DNA from: Antitrichia curtipendula
Taxonomy: Eukaryota > Streptophyta > Bryopsida > Hypnales > Leucodontaceae
NCBI GenBank assembly: GCA_951230915.1
Contig: OX579633.1
Span: 20,618,574 to 20,682,573, forward strand
Length of the DNA: 64,000 nucleotides
Reading direction: 5' to 3'
The position numbers and the translations under genes were made by a program. Positions 43,905-56,248 of the stretch are shown in pieces. The notes under the pieces were generated by a model. It was not told where the DNA came from and ran no database searches. It worked only from the letters and a program-made list of their open reading frames with translations. Each line of letters begins with the position of its first letter. The stretch's first letter is position 1.

Positions 43905-44425
43905 GTTTCTCAAAGTTTCTCAAATAGTGAATGATGTGATCGCTCCGCCGGTATCAATTTCCACCAGAATGATCACTCGTTTGAAATCTCCCTGCTTGGA
44001 TAATGGCACCACATACCAAAACTTGTTGCCAGTTTCACCTTCCTTGGGCTTCAATCTCTTCTTGTTCATCTTCTTCTAAGACGAGAATCATATTGGGGTC
44101 AGTCTTCAAAGTTTCTCTAATGGTGAATGTTGTGATAAATTGGTCAATGTCAAGCTCCACCACAGTACTTGTTTCCTTATCTTCCCCTCTTGGATAATGG
44201 CACCATACAGAATGGATCGTTGCCAGTTCACCTTGCTTGAACAGGCATTAACTACAGACTGTAGTCCTCTAGTGAACCAGCCCCAAACATGAAGCCAATA
44301 ACATGATGATCACCACTTAGGATCCTCAAAATAAAAGTTGCGATTGTGCTCACCCTGATTCTCCTTCAACGTCCATTCCTAAAGGATTGACTTCACCCTG
44401 ATTCTCTTTCATATCTCATTCCTCA
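43905..44425 (-). pseudogene. Coding-like remnants, two tandem copies, unknown family
   Basis: On the minus strand two segments (about 44230-44040 and 44030-43880) encode related peptides. One reads VVELDIDQFITTFTIRETL and continues with an acidic LVLEEDEQEE stretch. The other reads FWYVVPLSKQGDFKRVIILV, then EIDTGGAITSFTI and, past a stop, ETLRNL. Upstream, at about 44410-44350, is an open stretch reading MDVEGESG followed by GTGAGC, like a short first exon with a donor. The alternation of hydrophobic and acidic residues looks coding, but the stop and lack of a full frame suggest a decayed or partly duplicated gene. No family recognised. Confidence 0.4.
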
Positions 44426-44439
44426 GACTCTGAAATCCA

Positions 44440-46776
44440 CTACGGTGTCACCTCTTCGGCTTGATCAGAACAAGGTTGAGCTCCAAGCCATGCTGGTAAA
44501 ATCTCAGGTTTCCTGCCCAACACAAGAGTCGACTGGCCGCCCCCAGAGAGCCGCGTAACGAAAACCTCTCTTCCCGACAACAAGTACTTGAAAAGCTCAT
44601 CAAAGGAGGACGAGTGCAGGATGTTCATGCCCCAGAAGAACCACCCGGACGACACCAAGCCAAAACTCTCCAACCTCACCACACACAGCAACCCCGGCAG
44701 GACTCTCTCGAGTTCCGCCAACCGGCTGGCGAAGATGCTGCGATACATCTTCTTCCCTGACTTCGCCATGATCTCGCACAAGCTCTCCTCGGCGTCCAAA
44801 TCCTGAAACACGAGAGTGTAGTCTCGGGTGCACATGATCCAGGCTCCTGGGAGGATCACGCCTTTGTCCCACACACGCACTGGCAATAGAAGCTCCCGCT
44901 TCCTTGGGGCCAGAAGCTCCAAGTACCTGTCGTCAAATCTCATTAATCTGGTAATCTGGAAAACAAGCGCACAGTCAGCAAACAACAATGTGGAAAAAAT
45001 CAATAGCAATGCGCAAGATACAATAGAACTCTTAACCTAGTGAGCTGGCTTGTAACTGAAATAACAAACTCCATCTGGAATTAAATTCAAATCTGTAAAC
45101 TGGAACAGAAAGTAGTTTCAGTGAGTGCGTTTTGTTACACGAACACAGCAAAACAACAATGTGGAAGTTCAACAGCACAATATGCCATGTAACTGATGTA
45201 AGTGCGGAGTAGTTGAAACTCCTGACCTCGTGAGCTTGCCATCCTCAGTGGAACCCTGTATAATTGACCTCTACAGCAAACTCTATCACGAAACTAGCAG
45301 AGAATGTCCACCATTGATTTGCTGTAGAGGCCAACTACAGAGGGGTGCATTGAGGAAGCACTAACAGGAATTTAAACTCCATCTCTAAGAAAATTCAAAT
45401 CTGTACACTTGAATAGAAAGTAGTTTCAAGAAGTGCATTTTGTTAATCAGGCTCAAAAGCTAGAACATGGCTTCCTCTAGCGCATTTGGGGTTTACATAA
45501 CTGGACTACAGAACAATCCGGGACTTTAGTGTAGTTAAGAATTAATAGTTTAATACCCTTGACCTAGTGAACTTGCTTGCAAGTGACATAATAAATTCCA
45601 TCCTTGGACTTTTGCGAATCTGAAAACTAGAGTAGATAGTAGATTCAAGAGCTTCAGTTTGCTATTCAGACTCATAAGCAATTAAAACAATCGTTAAGGT
45701 CAAAATTGAGTTTGATTCACGAAGAGCCAGAGTATGAATTCTTCTTTGGCATTTACAGGTTACAAACAGGAGTAAAGAAAAATTTAAGTAAAGAGGGCTT
45801 TAGTGTAGTTAATACCCTTGACCTAGCGAGCTTGCTTGCAAGTGAAACACTAAACTCTGCAAACAGGAATAGAAAGTAGATTCAAGAGCTTCATTTTGCT
45901 AATCAGGCTCATAAGCAATAGAAACAATCTTCAAGGTTGAAATTCAGTTTGATCACAAGGATCCAGAGTATGGATTCTACTTTAGCCTTTCGAGGTTCCA
46001 GAACAGGAGTAAAGCATACCATGAGCAAAACCTTGGGATCCGAAACCCTAATTCCTACCTCCTTGAAGGCGTTGAAGTCAGAGTATGGATTCTTATTTGG
46101 TCTTTAGAGGTTCCAGAACAGGAGTAAAGCATATCATGAGCAAGACCTTGGGATCCGAAACCCTAATTCCTACCTCTTTGAAGACGTTTTGACACTCCTC
46201 CGTAAACGCCGAGTCTTCATCGAACACCACCACGACTCCCTCCCCCGCCCTGGACCTCAGCACATTCAAATACTCCCGCAACGGCCCCATCTCTCTGCTC
46301 GCATCCGGACTCATCCCCACTTCAAATCTCAGCCCCGGCGCCTGCCTATTCCTCAGTCCATTCACTCGATACCGATCAGTACAGGCAAAAAACTCCTCGC
46401 CTTGCGTGAAATACAGGCCGCTTCTCAGGCAATTACAACACCGGAGACGACACAACCCCACGAGATCACTCTCGTAAAAGGTTTTACTATTATCCTCCCC
46501 ACAGTAGTCGACGAGTGTGATCCAAAGCGCAGCGCGGAAGGACACGAGGAGAATCTCAAAGAACGAGGCGACGTGGTCAGGGAAAGTGCGGTAGAATTGA
46601 AGCGCGGTGGCGATGAGAGCGCAACGCTCCAGGGTGCGGAGACAGAAGAGGTAAATTAGAAAGAGGATAGTGATGGCGATGTAGAGGCGGGAGGCGATGA
46701 TGAGATCGTTGGTGATGCGCATGGAGACGAAGTGGGAGTTCGTCGTGGTGGCGGTGGAGTACTTGGAGAAGATCAT
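44440..46776 (-). CDS. Unrecognised two-exon protein, 372 aa, probable membrane protein
   Basis: Exon 1 (46776-46174) opens with ATG and ends at GAG before GTAGGA. Exon 2 (44955-44440) follows an acceptor TTTTCCAG and ends in TAG. Both borders are phase 0, so 201 and 171 codons join directly. The N-terminal part has hydrophobic stretches at about residues 31-46 and 72-92 that could be membrane helices, then a Cys-rich LCRLRCCNCL segment near 113-122. The C-terminal exon is globular-looking, with FDDRYLELLAPRKRELLLPV and several aromatic residues. I do not recognise the family, and an additional small exon inside the 1.2-kb intron cannot be excluded. Codon use is G+C-richer than the flanks, supporting a real gene. 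Confidence 0.6.
44956..46020 (-). repeat. Intron filled with degenerate repeats
   Basis: The intron of the gene at 46776-44440 contains at least four diverged units starting near 45034, 45225, 45558 and 45818. Each begins with ACCTAGTGAGCTTGCTTG-like sequence, followed by AACTC-ATCT and a segment with GAATAGAAAGTAG and TTCA-GTTTTGCTAATCAGG. Unit spacing is uneven (about 190-330 bases). Confidence 0.6.
45964..46193 (-). repeat. 115-bp tandem duplication spanning a splice donor
   Basis: Two adjacent copies, offset 115 bases, share CAGAGTATGGATTCT, GGTTCCAGAACAGGAGTAAA and CGAAACCCTAATTCCTACCT. On the minus strand each contains the exon 1 end (TTCAAAGAG or TTCAAGGAG) followed by GTAGGAATTAGGG, so the splice donor and about 15 bases of exon are present twice. 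The upstream copy is used in the gene model because it is contiguous with the open frame. Confidence 0.8.
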
Positions 46777-46847
46777 GGTGACGTTAGGGTTAGGACAGAG
46801 TTGTTGGAATCAGGAATGAAGGACGGTGTGGAGTTTTGTTTACGCTA

Positions 46848-47700
46848 GCTGTTTCGTAGCTCCAAGAATAGAAGCAAACGATGGGATGATCGGCGCAAGC
46901 TGAAAATTAAGTTAAGACTCGAGAAATCGAAGGAGATTGGTTGGGTCTCTTAAACGTGGAATCGAATTCACTCCACTAGATGTTCCATAACTCAAAACAA
47001 ACGAGCGACCGCTGCGATGATCGACTCAAGCTCAAATTGAAGACAAGGCTACAGAAATCCTGATGAATTGGTTGATTCCATTAAACATGGTGAGGAATTC
47101 ACTCCACTAGATGTTCCATAACTCAAAACAAACGTGCAAACGCTGCGACGATCGACACGAGCTCAAAGTCAAGACAAGGCTACAGAAATCGTGACGAATC
47201 GGTTGGTAGGTTTCATCAAGCAGGGTATCAAATTCATTCCGTAGTCCAAAACAAAAGTGCAAGCATGATGTTTTAGTCCTCTAGCTGTTTCAAAGATTAA
47301 AAAAAACGTGCCACTATCACCTCAAGCTCAAATTGAAGACAAGGCTACAGAAATCGTGACGAATTGGTATCGAATTCACTCCATCTGTTATTCCATAGCC
47401 CACGAAAACCCGCAAACGCTGCGACAATCGACTCACGCTCAAATTCAAAGACAAGACTATAAAAGTCGTGACAAAATTGGTTCGATCAATCAAAACATCG
47501 GTGTGGAATTCACCGCCACCGCTGTTCCATAGCTCAAAAAAAACACGACACCGCTGTGATGATCCACTCAAGCTCAAATTCAAGACAAGACTACAGAAAC
47601 CGTGACAAACTGGGTGATTCTATCTAGCATGGTGTGGAATTCACTGCCCAAGCTTTTCCATAGCTGAAAAAAACACGCAAACACTGCCGTGCGAAGTTGG
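46848..47700. repeat. Tandem array of about 130-bp units upstream of the unrecognised gene
   Basis: Six or seven diverged units share TGTTCCATA-CTCAAAACAAACG, GCTGCGACGATCGAC, CAAGCTCAAATTGAAGACAAG and CTACAGAAATCGTGACGAAT in that order. Spacing of TTCCATA/TTCCGTAG is about 120-145 bases. The array starts about 70 bases upstream of the ATG at 46776 and may overlap the promoter. Confidence 0.75.
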
Positions 47701-48797
47701 GCGAGCTAAAGATGTACGTGAGAATTGCGACAAAAGGTGAGAGGGGCTGATTGACGAGAAAAGGGTTCAATTACAAAAGAGATTTGGCTGGAGTGTTGGA
47801 CTGGAGCTCATGGTCGGTGGACGGCCAGGCGGAGGTTCTTCACAAGTGCGTATCCCAAGAAAATGTACCGGCGATCAGCGCGTTGCTACGCACTGGATAG
47901 TACAATGCACATGACACTGTACAGTTACCGGTATTTACACCCTGGCTCTGTAATTGCATTGTCTTTGTATTCCACACCTGGAGGGCAGGTTCGGAATACC
48001 GCCTCTAGAAGTAGAACTAAGTACATTGAATAGGGTTTTTAAGGGGGCCCATACTAATTAATCAACATTACACACTATATAAATATCAACTTTTGTTTTA
48101 CATCAATAGTTACTGATGTATCAGGGGGTTGCACATCATATTTCAAACATCTATAGTTTTTTACAACAAATCCCTTTAATTTTTTGGTCTCCTTGATATC
48201 CCTATTCAATGTAGAATTTTAGATATTTACATACATGAATATGGATGAAACATGCAAAACATTCCAACAGTGACAATTGATCGACGTCCTGGTCTTCCCT
48301 GGAGTTTATGGTGCTAGTTTTCTTGGTGTGGATTTCTTAGGATTAAGATTTCTATACACTAAGGTAGTCTATTCCTAAAGCAACCATTTAAGCCTATCTA
48401 ACTCATCATTGACAGTAGTCGATATTTCAAGCAGCATGTCAATCCTTCCTAGATAGAATCACATTTAGAACAAGGTCGCTTTTAAAGCAGACTAGTTTAT
48501 ATGACCTATTTGAATTTTTTGTAATTTTGTCTAGTCTACCGGGATTTATTAGATCAAGAAGACTACGGTATGCTACGTAGGTTTTGACATTTTGTTGGAG
48601 ATAATTTTTCAGCTCCAGAAGGTTTGGTATTGTATAGGCAATGGTGATACTTTGCCTAAATGAATCAAATAGATCTATCCCTTTTGGAACACTTGTTCTA
48701 TACTTCTCCTATGATATATTAAATCAAGAACATGACATTCTTGAGCTTCATGGCAGGGGACAATATCCATGTTAAACCTAAACCCAAATTAGTCATA
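47701..48797. other. No gene recognised
   Basis: The first 250 bases are G+C-richer (GTACAGTTACCGGTATTTAC near 47920) and may belong to the upstream region of the gene at 46776. The rest is AT-rich without supported features. Confidence 0.35.
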
Positions 48798-48799
48798 TA

Positions 48800-49196
48800 T
48801 GGTAGAACCACCCATTGTCGACCAAGGACCCATCCCCAACCTGTAGGATGTACTATTTCCAACCAAGACTGCAATAAATTTTCAACCAAAACTTTCAATG
48901 TGCTTTTTCTCCTTTTCAAAGTTAAGACTAATCGAGTCAAAATACATGTCCCAAAGTAGTGAGCAAAAAATAGTTCTTGAATGATCGACATTGGAAGACT
49001 CTACATGTTAGCTATAGGTTTGGACCAGTTGTTGGCTTCTGAAATTCATAATAATTTCAATTCAAGGCATAAAATTACAAGAAAAATTGCAATCCCCTTT
49101 ATTTCTATCTTCCTACATGGCAGAAATTTGCATGCCTTATACTGCTCCAAAACATGCATAGATCGCTTAAGTGGTCGACAATAGGTGGTTCTACTA
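48800..49196. mobile_element. TA-flanked TIR element, 397 bp
   Basis: TA (48798-48799) then TGGTAGAACCACCCATTG. The right end is CAATAGGTGGTTCTACTA then TA (49197-49198). The inverted repeat is about 26 bp, including GTCGACCA. No real coding frame: the 90-codon frame inside is accidental. Related by termini and size to the elements at 49472, 55214, 56831 and 30572. Confidence 0.78.
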
Positions 49197-49471
49197 TACT
49201 GTACAAAAATTCATTAGGTTGTCTTACAGTAATATTCAGTTATGCATATTAAATGTACAATGCACTTCATGGAAATACCTTTGAGTACAGAAGAAATTAG
49301 AATTGAGTTCTTTCTTATTTGTCACATATTTAAAAAAACGTTGGATTTATAAGTGGGTGACTTTCAATCAATGAATAGGGTCTAATGAAGACTTCAAGCA
49401 TAGATAAATAAAAAGTGATCTGTAAAGTCCAACATAAGATTCTTGAATTTAGTGGAGCTTTATGGCATCTA

Positions 49472-49904
49472 AGGTAAACCAACCCATTACGGTCAGATAA
49501 TCCATAGTGGACATTTTATGACCCATGATGGTTTTTCAGACCACAAACTATATCTAACCTGACACCTATGGAGTGATTAGTGACCTCATTAGGAACACCC
49601 AATTTTTTCAGTGTAAATCATTGTAGGAAGTGACTTTTCATGGCATTTCACATTAGAAATTATTGTGACCTCTTTAGGTGATTAAGATGAGCATATTGGA
49701 TACACTTTTTGTTGGTTATGGGACAGCCTATAGACCATGTTGGGAAGATCACTTCAAAAATACATAACTAATTCACACTTTGTCTGAAAAATAAAATTTC
49801 AATTGCTCTCATTATTTCTCACACTTATCTTTGAGTGAGAAAAAATTTGAAAATTTTCAACAATGACATGAGGACAGACTTGACTACAATGGGTTGGTTT
49901 ACCT
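49472..49904. mobile_element. TA-flanked TIR element, 433 bp
   Basis: TA (49470-49471) then AGGTAAACCAACCCATT. The right end is AATGGGTTGGTTTACCT then TA (49905-49906), a perfect 17-bp terminal inverted repeat. No coding capacity. The class is uncertain: TA duplication is Tc1/mariner-like, but the termini are not those of the mariner at 22839. Confidence 0.82.
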
Positions 49905-49906
49905 TA

Positions 49907-52026
49907 AGATTCATTGACTCTAAAACATTTATGGTTCATACACGCTTCATAAATATGTTGTGCTCAATAGTTGAAAGCAAAATTAGGAGCTAAAGATTGA
50001 GTTATCTTGATTCAAAAGTTGCAGAACCTTTTAGTGCTACACTCAAAAGGATGCAACTCATGCAAGCCTGACTCTTCAAGAAATGTTATGAAATCAGTCT
50101 GACAAGGAGAGGAAAGAGAAGGTAAAAGACTATGTTGAGAGGAGAGTGTAGTAGCTTCCAAACACAATTCTAATCAGGTTACTAGACATTACATGTTATT
50201 CAACCCTCGTGGAGGGTTGCAAGTTTCCTAGGGTTCCCAGACTCTGAAACTGTCTGGAATTGTGTCGTAGCAGCTGCGTGATGTGGCCAAGCGACTACCA
50301 CGTCATACCAAAAATTAAATTTTAAAAATTAAAAAATAAATAAATTGTTCATCTTGTTTTTCCATTTTAAGATTTTTTTTTTTTTCAAATTTTTTTTTTT
50401 GACAGCGGCCGTTCTTTTGCTGCCCGGGGAACAACGCCAGGAATAGGTCCAAAACAACCCTCCAGCCCCCCCCCCCAAATCATCTAATGAATCTTTTTGC
50501 TAAAAAAACAACCTTAGAAGGTTCACACTTGAATTTTTGAAAACAAGGTGAGATAAAATTTATACTTTTGTTAAATCTCCCATAGCATTGGAAATATGTC
50601 TCATTTCTTTTATATATAAAATAGGATGGTGAATATTTCTTTCATTTTAGAAAACAATAGAAAAAAAAATGATCGTAGACTTGGGATCCCCCCAAAAGCA
50701 TTTAGTATGATGAATAAGATTATTTATGGGTTGTAGTACTTGGATGAAGAACAACGTATTTTTTGTCTATTTTTTTTAATGAAGCGGATTTGGATGGAGG
50801 GAAGGCCTTTGCTTACTTATGGGGTGGGTGGCGTTGGTGCTTTGAACGGCCGTTGAGGTTCTTGAATGTTATTTGCTACACTTGGTAGGATTGAATGCTA
50901 TCTTAAAAGTGTATAGCCTCCACTAGCATCCGAATTTGCTACAACTTGGCAACGTTTTTATTTCCCCCCACAACATTTAAACTTTGAGAGTTTTTGTTAT
51001 GTTTTTGGCACACATTTCTCAAGGTTTGGATCATGAAATTTTTGGGTTTAGAGTTTGGGTACTGCTTCCAAGCTATAAACTTCTCTAAGCTGTGAATTCC
51101 AAGCAATAGGATTTCAACATGTGCTGAGGGCTTCATTTACAATGCAGGTTCTTTGCATTTTTATATGCTTGAGATGTGTTTGTGTTCATTCGTAAGTTCT
51201 TTAAAATTTCAATGCCTAGTTATTTAGGGAATAAAGGTTTTTAGTATTGTAATGAATCCAAAATGATGAATTTCACTCCAAAGTTTGGATACCATATTCT
51301 TCTATTAAAATTACAATAATTTGCCAAAGGAATTTTGAAAGAAATGAACTTATTGTCCTTTACATAAGTGCAAAGAAGCTCTATTGAGCACACATTTCTA
51401 GACATCCAAAAGTACATTTCTTTGTATTTTTTGGTGAAATCTTATCTCCATCTAAAAGTTGTTAAAAATGACTTTATTTTTTTTAATGTTTTAAAATTTT
51501 CTAGCCAACAAAAAAGCCAAAAATATAAGAATTTATTATTTAATTTTTTTGTACATAAAATTTGAAGTAAACTGTTTATAGGTCAAAATTTATTGGAAAT
51601 CTATTATTTGTCATATTCTTCAAATGATCCATATTTTATTTTATTTTTAAATGTTTTTTCCAAAGACTAACCCCACAAATGCAACATAATTAATAACCAA
51701 GAGAGTTTTTGTCTATCACCCAAGAGTTCTAATTCAAAGTAAAAAACAAACCAGCTTATATTTTTTCTTCAAGAAGGAAAAATTGACAAACAAGAAGAAA
51801 CTTCAATGCTTCAACATACACCGTCCAACATGTCCATGCTCAAAACTCTAAAAATCCGGTGGCATTTTATCTTCCTTTGCAACAACTTTCATTTTGATAG
51901 TGTAAGGACATCGTCTTTCATCTTAATCAATTGCAACGGAGATTGACCTTCCTATTATAGAAATAGGAGCACACCATATAAGCATTCAATGGTTTTAATT
52001 TAATTTAATTTGAGCCTTGAACCATG
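49907..52026. other. No gene recognised
   Basis: Plain AT-rich sequence except 50200-50475, a G+C-richer block (ACCCTCGTGGAGGGTTG hairpin, GACAGCGGCCG, a run of eleven C) interrupted by A and T tracts. It resembles the insertion-like block in AldO intron 2 in composition. Nothing can be named. Confidence 0.35.
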
Positions 52027-52785
52027 ATAGAATCTTTCATTTGCCTAAATCAAGCTAAACTCTAAAATATACAATGACTTTTCATTTATTTAATCCCTAC
52101 ATGTCATGCCTAACCATCAAAAATCACTTCAAATTGCTATTTAGGTGCAATGAGCTATATTGAAAGAAATCATGTAGTCTTCTTCATATTCAACCATATT
52201 GAAATCTTATATAAAAATAATATGTGGAAATGTGTGGAAAAATATTATACACTTTGGCTACATAGATTGTATGATAAAATTGTTCAAAGTAAACCCAAGA
52301 GTAACCAAAAAAGATGGACCTATTTTACTAGGTTTTCAAACTTTGAAGCCCCTATAAATTAAACTTTTTTCTATACAAAGTTTTAAAGTTCAAATATTTA
52401 GGGTGGAAAATTGAATTGAAAATCTAGAAAAAAAAATTTGACAAAAAACTAATCATTTTAAAATATTTTGCTAAGTAGTAGTAGATATAGAATGGAATAA
52501 ATGTCAATTTTGTCAATATTGTGGCACCTTTCAAAATGCTTGTTCTGAAGCCTAAATCCATACCTCTCATGGATTGAAAACCTTTATGGGCAAATATGTC
52601 ATAAATTTAGGGAGCACATTGCTTGCCCAAGCTACATGTTAAAAATATGGAAGAATAAATTCAAACTTACATACCTTTACAATGTGGGTGTGCCAAAAGG
52701 TGACCAAAATAGCAATTACATGGCTTAAAAAATTGGTGCACAAAAAGTTGCAAAGAAGTAGGGGGAATGATTAAGAGTGCTTGGA
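52027..52785 (+). repeat. Dispersed repeat, copy 1 (partner 59305-60062)
   Basis: It aligns with 59305-60062 over about 750 bases in the same orientation. Both contain CATGATAGAATC-TT then ATTTGCCTAAATC near the start, GGTGCAA early, GTCAAT-TTGT-AATATTGTGGCA in the middle and TTGGTGCA then AAGTTGCAA near the end. The interior resembles the family 2 TTAA elements, so it may be a relative that lost its ends. No coding capacity. Confidence 0.65.
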
Positions 52786-54640
52786 GTATCATTTCAAATA
52801 GTATCCTCTACCTTACCTTACCTTACAGACAACAAGAAAGCTCAATTAGGTCATGTAACAAACAACTCTTATCATTCACCATAAGGCTAGGCCTTTGATG
52901 GATGTGACAAGCACAAAAGATCATGAACATCAAACCCCACCGACAAGGATCCTTCATCCACTAATTTACTCCTAAGCTTACATACAATCAAAAAAGCTAT
53001 AATAAGAGTAAAGTGTACCAAGAATGAGATGAAATTCACACCAAACATTCTCAATGTTCCCTGTAGGCACTATAACCAAAATCCCCTCCGAGAATTTAGT
53101 TTTTTTGGCCTTTTTTCAAGTACACAAAGAATGTAGCTCTCACAGGGAAATGTGAGACAGGGAATTTTGTGCATTTTTTAGGGGGTAATTTGTGCATTTT
53201 TCAGTGATGTCCCCACCTCCGAATCTATTGAATTTGTGAAATTTAATATTTCAGAATGTAGATTTATGCCTCCAAAATCTAAGCTTAATGTAGATTTTAG
53301 CTTGCATAGTCACTACAATTTATAGATTTTGAAAGCTGAAATCTGACGGATATGTAGATACTGAATTTCCAATCTTATTGATTTGTACATTTCAAAATTT
53401 GTACATTTCAGATTTGCACATTTTAAAATTTCTTAGATTGTTCAAACTCTAGAGAAAAGTTAGATTGTTGTGAAATCAATGGAATTCATTGCTTTGGAGA
53501 TTACATGACAGTTTACAAGTCTTATGTGTCCAACCTCACTGTACCCTTGACAATTGATATGGGACAATAGCATCTTCTAAAATCTACCAAATATCAAGTG
53601 GAAAAAACATTGAAATGTAAAATGTATACAAAGTATACCAATTTGAATTTTGCACAAGGAATTTGGAGAGAATTTATGAAATACTTGCAAAGAAAATCCA
53701 TGGTTTTTTCCTTGTATAGGAATTCTTTGAAGATCCCTCCATGGTGACATTAGAACACAGGGAAACATGAAAACTAGGAGAAACTTGCAGGGAAAAATTG
53801 CAGAATCTCTAAATTAGTCGGAGGAAATTCCAAGAAAGTCCGGTGTGATTGTATAAGCAAGCATATCGGTAACTTCCTCCAAGATTCATGGTATTGATTT
53901 TTGTAAAGACCACTTGCCACAAACTACAATTGCGCCAAACATAAACGAGCTTAGAATGCAAAACATTTGAACATCGATAAGAACTAATTTTCAATTGCAA
54001 TAATTGCATCCCGAAGAATTTTTACTTCATGCTTAGAGCAAGTCACCTACTCCTAATGAACAAGGAAGGAAACATAGCAGCAACATCCAAGACCTAGAAC
54101 TTTGTTTTTGTTTGCACTAAGTAAATACACTAAAGATTGACTAAAAGCTCCAACGTACAAGCAAGAGCACAAAGAATTGAAAGAAGGCCTAGTAATACCA
54201 AAACTAACATAAAATCAAGGCAAATATGGGGATAACCTTTTGTGCACCACGCCACTGATTGTTGATTCAGCATTCAACACCATAGAACAAATAGAACCAC
54301 CAAACACAATTCAATAGACGTCAACCATGGCTGCCTCTCCGCAAAAAAATCTTCAAGAAAAAACTCCAATGTAACCTCACAAATGCACAAATCTCCCACA
54401 AAAAACGCTCTCTCTCTCTTTTAGAACCTCTTGCCCTTTGAATACCGGAAGTAGCATAGATGGATGTGCCTAAACTCCATCGAAAAGGCCATTGTAGGTA
54501 GACTCCAACATCTTGTACAAACTATTTGAAATTGAAACTATTCAAAATTTGTGATGGTAGGGACTATTTTTAATCTTCATTGTTCTGCAATGTTCCTATA
54601 ACCCTAAACCACATGACGCAATCCCACTAATCTGCACCCT
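52786..54640. other. No gene recognised
   Basis: AT-rich sequence. Between 53210 and 53460 short phrases recur (TTCAAAATTTGTACATTTCAGATTTG-like). Frames of 60-67 codons have no known motif. Confidence 0.35.
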
Positions 54641-54644
54641 TAAG

Positions 54645-55040
54645 AAATGTGCATCCGAATGGTAAAAATGTTCTAGTTAGCAACATATATCTTATGTTTG
54701 ATGTTTTTTGGAAATTTTCAAAACTGAGTTCAAAAAACAAATTTATATGTTTTTTCTAACTTCATTGTTTGCAAAAAAAGCACTCATAACTTTGATCTCA
54801 TTATTTGGAATTGACTGGTTTAAATTTTTTGTACAAGTATCATCCAGTCTAAGCAATCAAATCAAATTAGTTGATCCATTTTTAGAATATGCTTTTAGCT
54901 ACTTGCTTTGACATTGAAATTGAAAAACACCTTATAACCTTTTTGCAGTACTTTTCAAAATGATGAGAATCAAAGCTTCACATGTAAATTAAGATGATTT
55001 ACATCAATTTATAAGATTTTGTGCAAAAAATGGACCACAC
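54645..55040 (+). repeat. Partial relative of the family 3 TTAA element
   Basis: CATCCGAATGGTAAAAATG followed by GGAAATTTTCAAAACTGAG and a CTTCATTGTTTGCAAAA stretch parallels 35965-36340 in the same order. Neither TTAA terminus is present, so it is a truncated copy. Confidence 0.5.
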
Positions 55041-55213
55041 TCATTGAGAGCATAAACATCAGGTTTGTAGAGTTGTAGAAGAGCTGCCACTTTTGCATAC
55101 TATAGAAAAACATACAAACACTTGAGATAATGGAAGTGTGCATCTATTAATAAAATTTCATAAATTGCGGAATTTTTGTTTTGAAAGTGAAAAATTCAGA
55201 AGAAGAATAACTA

Positions 55214-55623
55214 AGGTAGGAGGCTCTGAAATGGAACGGGCATTAAGAACAGACCGTATAAATGACTGTCAAGATGGACATGAGTTGGTTTTGAAATTGA
55301 CATGTATAGTCATTGAATGAATCAAGGAAAAAAGCATTATCAATTACAAGAGCCAATCATTTGCTTTGCTTTTCCCTTCTTTCTTTAAAATTGCAAGGGA
55401 ACCGTTTATAGAAGACCTAGGGTCATAAATAGGGACCTATGACCCAACTTGTTTGAAAATTCATAAATAACTCAAAAATGCTTGGAAAAATACGAAACCA
55501 CTTGGGTTAGATTCCTCATCTATTTCTCTTTGTTTTAAAATGAGCTAAAATTATTCACGTCCAATGAAATACAAAAAAAAGGCGGACCAGCCCTTAGATG
55601 TGCCATTTCTGAGCCTCCTACCG
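55214..55623. mobile_element. TA-flanked TIR element, 410 bp
   Basis: TA (55212-55213) then AGGTAGGAGGCTCTGAAATG. The right end is CATTTCTGAGCCTCCTACCG then TA (55624-55625), a 20-bp terminal inverted repeat with two mismatches. No coding capacity. Size and the GGTA start group it with the elements at 48800 and 49472. Confidence 0.8.
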
Positions 55624-55625
55624 TA

Positions 55626-56248
55626 GATGCGCGACTGTCTGCATAAATCAGGATTTGAAAAAATATTTTAAATAAAATGATGAGGGACATATGATTGCAC
55701 TTTCCAATAGTGTCCTCACCACCTAACTTACTTCTTTTCAAAATCGCTCAACCTCGTTGCTCAAAGAAGACTCCACATGCTGACGAAATGTCTCCAAAAA
55801 ACATGAAATCGCTGAATTTCATCTCGACACAAAAATGGTCCAAATCTTTGTAACTCATACAGCATGATGCGAAGATAATAGTTCAACAAAAATGTTGCTT
55901 CATTAGTGATCCAGAAACTCTGCGATATCAGGTCTCTGCAACTTTTCATAATTGTCGACATGAAAATCCTGGAATACTCTACCGACACACAGCATCGGCC
56001 TCAAGAAATAATAAGAAATATTCAGAAAAGAGCCTCAAAACCATTAACAATCACATACGGTACTGAAATATTAAAAAAAAAAAAAAAGCAATGAGGGAAA
56101 ACAACGAGCCGCACGGTCTCCACCAGATTGGAATTCTGGTGGAGACGGTCGAGCCGCCCACGAACGTCCAAGCCTTGAGAGGAACCTCTGCCTCTTCTCC
56201 AGTTGATGCTCCATGAACGCCCAAAATGAAGGCTCCTAGCGCGCACAA
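55626..56248. other. No gene recognised; G+C-richer toward the right
   Basis: From about 55740 composition rises and the sequence looks less degenerate, running into the tandem repeat at 56318. Minus frames at 55988-55761 and 56246-56022 have no known domain. It could be the 5' part of a small or decayed gene. Confidence 0.3.

Noticed and set aside
48719..48991. 90-codon minus-strand frame
   Set aside because: It crosses the terminal repeat of the TA-flanked element at 48800-49196, so it is accidental.
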